Assembly: GCA_020744425.1 (NCBI GenBank)
Contig: JAGMUV010000037.1
Coordinates: 62,001-126,000 of the forward strand
Length of the DNA stretch: 64,000 nucleotides
Origin: Dactylonectria macrodidyma
Lineage: Eukaryota > Ascomycota > Sordariomycetes > Hypocreales > Nectriaceae
Direction: 5' to 3'
Positions within the stretch are counted from its first letter, which is position 1. The number at the start of each line of letters is the position of its first letter. Shown piece by piece: positions 62,280 through 64,000 of the stretch. The translations under genes were made by a program, and so were the position numbers. The notes beneath the pieces are model-generated. The model was not told the DNA's origin. It saw only the letters and a list, made by a program, of their open reading frames with translations, and searched no databases.

Positions 62280-64000
62280 TCTGCTATCTGGATATATCGA
62301 TATGGATATATATCGATATCGATATAACTCTCTGCCTCTTAAATGGATATCCAGATTGATATCCACCTAAATACCGCTCTCTGATTGGCTGAAAAGATCT
62401 TATCAATTGATTAGATGATGAAAAGACTTCTCTCAATTTCAACATCAGCACCACCATCTCAGTACTCGTTCAAACGGCCCTAGGTATTCTAGCACAATTA
62501 GCTTATCCAGGTGATTTATCGACCATGACATCATCCCAGACCACGCCGCCTCTACGCCCTCGATTTCGGACCAGCCCATTACTGGGACGTCTCTGGACTT
62601 TTTCCTCTTCTTCAAAGCAACGTATCCTGATGAGGACACCCAGAACACCACCGGCGGGTCACGTACGCGCAAATCTAGGGATATGGTGATGTATCGATGT
62701 CTCCATTACCCTGCCGATAAGCCCTAGGCGAATCGGAAGCGGGACAACGCATGGCATCACGCCCGGCGGTGCCATGCCGATATTATCTCTTCCCTCGATC
62801 GCACGCTCATTGGGGGCAGTTCTGATGTTCTAGATGATGAAAGGGAAGCCAAACGTCCTCGGATTGATGCCTTCTTTCCCTCTCGTTACTCGGATGTCTC
62901 TCTCCACCGTATGTTCGACCGCGATCGGTATTTAGATGCAATAATCAGCCTAATCACACGCCGCCGGCTTGCCTTCTCAGCAATTACCTGGGATGAGATG
63001 CAAGAGATGATGCTAGCAGCTAATCCTGCTATAGAGGACCTTTTAGTGACCAACCGAAGTGCTCTAATGCGACTAATTGATGCCACATATGAGTTATATT
63101 CTTCTCAGCTCATGGCAACTCTTGAAGCTTCCATGATCCCCATATGGTACACTGCATCGATATGGGCTGGTTTGTACTTAATAAGTACTACACCTTATCA
63201 GACCAGACACCTGTGTATGCCGCCGCACTCCTTCTCGATCCCTCGAAACGAAGAAAATACATTGAGCGGAATTGGCAAGAATCCTGGCACGCGCCTGCTA
63301 TTGCTGCTGCCCAGCAAATTTGGCTAGATGAATATAATGCCGCGCCAATCCCAGAATCCTTGCGGGTGCCTCTAGATGTGTCCTCTTCATCTGGGAGGCA
63401 GCGCAACGAGCTGGATGAGTTGTTGAGCGATATTGCTGTTACTGGCCCTATCTTAGACGACGCCGATGACTTCGAAACCTTTATTGATGCACCACCGACC
63501 CGGATAGCTGGCTCTACTCTCGAGTGGTGGCTACATCGAGATCAAAGGAAAGCATATCCGCGGTTATCCCGCATGGCAATTGAGATCCTCTCAATCCCTC
63601 CTGAATCATCTGATGTTGAGTCTCACTTCTCATCGGCGCGGCGTACGCTATCATGGGATAGAGAGAGCATGACCTGCGAGAACCTGGCGAAGGTTGAGTG
63701 TGTGGGCAACTGGATGCGCGAGGGTATCATTGTGCCCAGGTCTCACGGTGGCAGGGGCGTTATTTCGAGCGTTGCTGTTGAATTTAGCGTTGAAACAGAG
63801 GCAGAGGACTTTCTAGATTAGGGTACTTTCTTGTTCTTTCCTCTAGCCTGCAAGAATTATATGTGGTTTATCTGGATATCAACCTTGCTAAAGTGGCTAT
63901 GTGGCTGTATGGATATCTACCTGGATATATCGATATCCAGATAATTTCTCCCACTTATCTGGATATCGATATAAGGGCCAGAATTTCGGTGGATATCGAT
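62280..64000 (+). mobile_element. Non-autonomous hAT element with TATCGATATCC-rich ends (runs off window)
   Basis: Both sides of the transposase relic are crowded with GGATATC, TCTGGATA and TATCGATAT words: 62280-62370 on the left and 63865-64000 on the right, in both orientations. This looks like hAT subterminal repeats. The right end lies beyond the window, so ends and target duplication cannot be given. Confidence 0.6.
62525..63821 (+). pseudogene. hAT transposase with internal deletion
   Basis: The start (MTSSQTTPPL) changes frame before 62670, then reads YRCLHYPADKP, TAG at 62725-62727, and NRKRDNAWHHARRCHADI, a BED-like finger with one Cys lost to Tyr. ERAKRP-type basic sequence and MFDRDRYLDAIISLITRRRL follow. 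Near 63140 the frame switches and the text jumps to NKYYTLSDQTPVYAAALLLDP and, at the end, LSRMAIEILSIPPESSDVESHFSSARRTLSW, the hAT dimerisation region. The central catalytic part (the DDE acids) is missing. It cannot encode an active enzyme. It is a different subfamily from the hAT at 46.9-49.4 kb. Confidence 0.85.

Noticed and set aside
1..64000. Starship-type giant element or secondary-metabolite cluster
   Set aside because: No DUF3435 tyrosine recombinase, NLR, NRPS or PKS gene is visible; the mobile content is explained by ordinary transposon families.

Overview
This window is fungal nuclear DNA, most likely from a filamentous ascomycete (Pezizomycotina; a sordariomycete such as a Hypocreales member is my best guess, by inference only). 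The signs are short 45-80 nt GT-AG introns with CTAAC/CTGAC-type branch points, pyrimidine-rich 5' regions, and typical ascomycete families: a DRTN-motif MFS permease, a cAMP-receptor-like GPCR, a FluG-type amidohydrolase/glutamine synthetase, an otubain with a Pro-rich tail, a DUF6604-like protein and a small GPI-anchored secreted protein. Transposons dominate: about half of the 64 kb is transposon DNA from at least seven groups, much of it nested or decayed.

Layout. 0.1-3.0 kb: a 182-bp tandem duplication, an apparently intact piggyBac-like element, and a 328-bp hAT-type MITE with an exact 8-bp target duplication. 4.6-14.1 kb: the gene-rich island, with an MFS permease (minus), a GPCR (plus) and a FluG-like fusion enzyme (minus). 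15.9-19.7 kb: a nested pile made of a lone pogo end, a copia fragment, an intact pogo/Fot element and a broken piggyBac. 20.1-23.2 kb: a MIZ/SP-RING (PIAS-like) gene with a frame break and an in-frame TAG. 24.2-27.2 kb: a pristine Mutator-like (Hop-type) element. 27.6-32.6 kb: an intact Helitron Rep-helicase. 34.4-37.4 kb: a second, truncated Helitron helicase. 37.5-41.6 kb: a small conserved hypothetical gene divergent from the DUF6604-like gene. 41.8-44.0 kb: a second pogo element, inserted just upstream of a 182-residue uncharacterised ORF. 44.6-49.7 kb: a decayed MULE and a decayed hAT. 50.1-52.2 kb: an otubain gene. 54.1-59.2 kb: a Tad-type LINE with gag-like ORF1 and endonuclease/RT ORF2. 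59.8-60.3 kb: the GPI-anchored protein gene. 62.3-64.0 kb: an internally deleted hAT running off the window.

Activity and decay sit side by side. The MULE, both pogo elements, the first piggyBac and the Helitron have open reading frames once normal introns are removed, and the MULE still has perfect 81-bp ends and a 9-bp target duplication. The MIZ gene, the DUF6604-like gene and several transposon relics carry single in-frame TAG codons where CAG or TGG would keep the frame, which fits RIP-type C-to-T mutation. I saw no tRNA, rRNA or CRISPR array. The host genes do not form an obvious pathway cluster. Intron positions were worked out by hand from frame continuity and splice consensus; family names rest on motif recognition without database searches.
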